In this document: positions 62,734-64,000 of the stretch, piece by piece
Layout: each line of letters opens with the position of its first letter
Position numbering within the stretch: position 1 is the first letter of the stretch
DNA from: Dysgonomonas sp. HDW5A
GTDB lineage: Bacteria > Bacteroidota > Bacteroidia > Bacteroidales > Dysgonomonadaceae
Assembly (NCBI RefSeq): GCF_011299555.1
Contig: NZ_CP049857.1
Span: 3,286,001 to 3,350,000 of the forward strand
Length of the DNA stretch: 64,000 nt
Direction of reading: 5' to 3'
Notes under the pieces: generated by a model
What the model saw: the letters and a program-made list of their open reading frames with translations, nothing else
Database searches by the model: none
What the model was told of the DNA's origin: nothing
Made by a program: the position numbers and the translations under genes

Positions 62734-64000
62734 ATGAAGAGATGTATTAATTTGAAGAAACTTGTTCATTTACACTCCATAATAGCACTATTGATTTTAG
62801 CGCCATTGGTTGTAAATGCGACACCTCGCCCCATAGAGCAAGAAAGCTTACAGGCGAGTAAAACGATAACCGGAACAGTGATTGACGAAGCTAAAGAACC
62901 CATGATTGGTGTCGTGGTAAAAGTGGTGGGTACAACATTGGGAACGGTTACGGATATAGACGGAAAATATTCGATTGCTTTACCTGAGGGTAAGACTGAA
63001 TTGGAGTTTTCTTTTTTGAGCTACGATGCACAAACGGTATCAGTAACAGGCAAAAATGTTGTAAATATTCAACTACAACCTAAATCACAGCAGATTGCCG
63101 AGTTTGTTGTAGTGGGTTATGGTACGCAGCTTAAAAAAGACCTTACAGGTACAGTTACCAGTGTAGGAACTAAAGATTTTAACCCAGGTTTGATAAATTC
63201 ACCCGAGCAGTTGATAAATGGAAAGGTAGCCGGTGTTCAGATTATGTCTAACAGTGGTTCGCCTTCTGCAGGAAGTACTATCCGTGTTCGTGGAGGTGCC
63301 TCGCTTAATGCCAGCAACGATCCTTTGATTGTATTGGATGGAGTACCCTTGGAAAGCGGAGGTATCAGCGGTAACAGCAGCAACTTCCTGAGTTTGATTA
63401 ACCCCAATGATATAGAAAGTATGAGCGTACTTAAAGATGCCTCTTCTACAGCTATTTACGGATCGAGAGCATCTAATGGGGTTATCATCATAACTACTAA
63501 AAAAGGATCATCCAATAAGTTGAATGTTAGTTTCAGCTCAACTCTTTCGTTGCAGAATAAAACAAGAGTAGCAGAAACTCTTTCGCCTCAACAATTCAGA
63601 GATTTGATAACTGAACGAGGAAATACTCAGCAAAAAAGCTTATTAGGAGATTACTCTACTAATTGGAACGATGAAATCTATAAAACAGCTTTCGGAACAG
63701 ATAATAATCTTAGTGTTGCAGGAGGTTTTTCAAAAACAGTTCCGTTTCGATTCTCAGTAGGCTATTATGATCAGGATGGTATTTTGAGAACCGATAATAC
63801 GAAACGTTATACAGGAAGTGCGGTGGTAAGTCCTTCATTTCTTGAAGACCATCTGAAATTTAATTTCAATGTAAAAGGGTCTGTCAATAAAAATAGCTTT
63901 GCCAATACTACAGCTATCTGGAATGCAGCAGCATTTAATCCTACTCAACCCGTTTATTCGGGGAATGATGCTTTTGGAGGTTTTTACGAAAGTTTAGATA
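62734..64000 (+). CDS. Second SusC/RagA-family transporter, 3' end outside window
   Basis: ATG at 62734 and open to the window end (422 codons). A signal segment (LIALLILAPLVVNAT-like hydrophobic stretch), a carboxypeptidase-like domain (ITGTVIDEAKEPMIGVVV), the SusC signature FVVVGYGTQLKKDLTGTVTSV and a plug with IRVRGGASLNASNDPLIVLDG are visible; the barrel begins around SFSSTLSLQNKTR. It opens a second polysaccharide locus whose SusD should lie just beyond the window. With GH43-GH10 next door, xylan oligosaccharides are a fair guess for the substrate. Confidence 0.95.
   Translation, partial: MKRCINLKKLVHLHSIIALLILAPLVVNATPRPIEQESLQASKTITGTVIDEAKEPMIGVVVKVVGTTLGTVTDIDGKYSIALPEGKTELEFSFLSYDAQTVSVTGKNVVNIQLQPKSQQIAEFVVVGYGTQLKKDLTGTVTSVGTKDFNPGLINSPEQLINGKVAGVQIMSNSGSPSAGSTIRVRGGASLNASNDPLIVLDGVPLESGGISGNSSNFLSLINPNDIESMSVLKDASSTAIYGSRASNGVIIITTKKGSSNKLNVSFSSTLSLQNKTRVAETLSPQQFRDLITERGNTQQKSLLGDYSTNWNDEIYKTAFGTDNNLSVAGGFSKTVPFRFSVGYYDQDGILRTDNTKRYTGSAVVSPSFLEDHLKFNFNVKGSVNKNSFANTTAIWNAAAFNPTQPVYSGNDAFGGFYESLD

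Overview
The window looks like a chromosomal segment of a Bacteroidota bacterium, most likely order Bacteroidales. The evidence is SusC/SusD pairs, two hybrid two-component regulators, LytTR signalling, few Shine-Dalgarno sites, and promoters of the Bacteroidota type (TTTG, about 19 bases, TAnnTTTG). A Dysgonomonas-like genus is my guess from gene content; nothing here proves it. I see no tRNA, rRNA, CRISPR array, phage or intact insertion sequence.

Layout. 1-14.5 kb is mostly housekeeping and stand-alone genes: the 3' end of gdhA, a GNAT-YoaP acetyltransferase, an AT-rich stretch with a 55-codon membrane peptide, clpB, a GDSL esterase, a LytTR/LytS-type two-component pair, a TonB receptor with a DUF4249 lipoprotein, an EamA transporter, a DUF7691-like gene and thyA. 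14.5-17.7 kb holds a three-gene surface-protein operon behind an unusual leader: a promoter, a 44-codon ORF that contains an (AG)22 tract, then two terminator-like hairpins. 17.8-19.8 kb holds a PLP trans-sulfuration enzyme and a rhomboid protease.

20-39 kb, all on the minus strand, is a glucuronoxylan utilisation locus. In transcription order it runs susC, susD, a GH35-like enzyme, GH115 alpha-glucuronidase, CE20-type acetylesterase, GH3 xylosidase, GH67 alpha-glucuronidase, then uxuA and an SDR oxidoreductase for hexuronate catabolism. A hybrid two-component regulator (HTCS) diverges from susC at 39.6 kb and a second HTCS follows on the minus strand. The model is that SusCD imports decorated xylo-oligosaccharides, GH115/GH67 remove (methyl)glucuronate, CE20 removes acetyl groups, GH3 releases xylose, and UxuA/SDR handle the uronate. 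No endo-xylanase lies in this block. One is found at 56.8-59.6 kb as a GH43-GH10 fusion, divergent from a second locus (GH5/clan-A-like enzyme plus a new SusC) that runs off the window end.

47.9-56.6 kb holds a WYL regulator, a VOC protein, a GNAT enzyme, a DUF1848 protein, endonuclease IV, a lipocalin, a GlsB/YeaQ membrane protein and a tricorn-like protease.

Beyond the genes, four signals stand out. (1) The AG tract sits so that gain of one unit or loss of two would join the leader ORF to the long open frame of the surface-protein gene. (2) A 93-bp TA-flanked MITE-like element has three full copies and one diverged copy, each just upstream of a minus-strand start codon. (3) A separate GC-richer, strongly structured repeat has one long, one internally deleted and one rearranged copy, with a covarying stem. 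(4) GTTACA half-sites cluster in the three control regions of the xylan genes, spaced exactly 21 bases apart upstream of the HTCS/susC pair.
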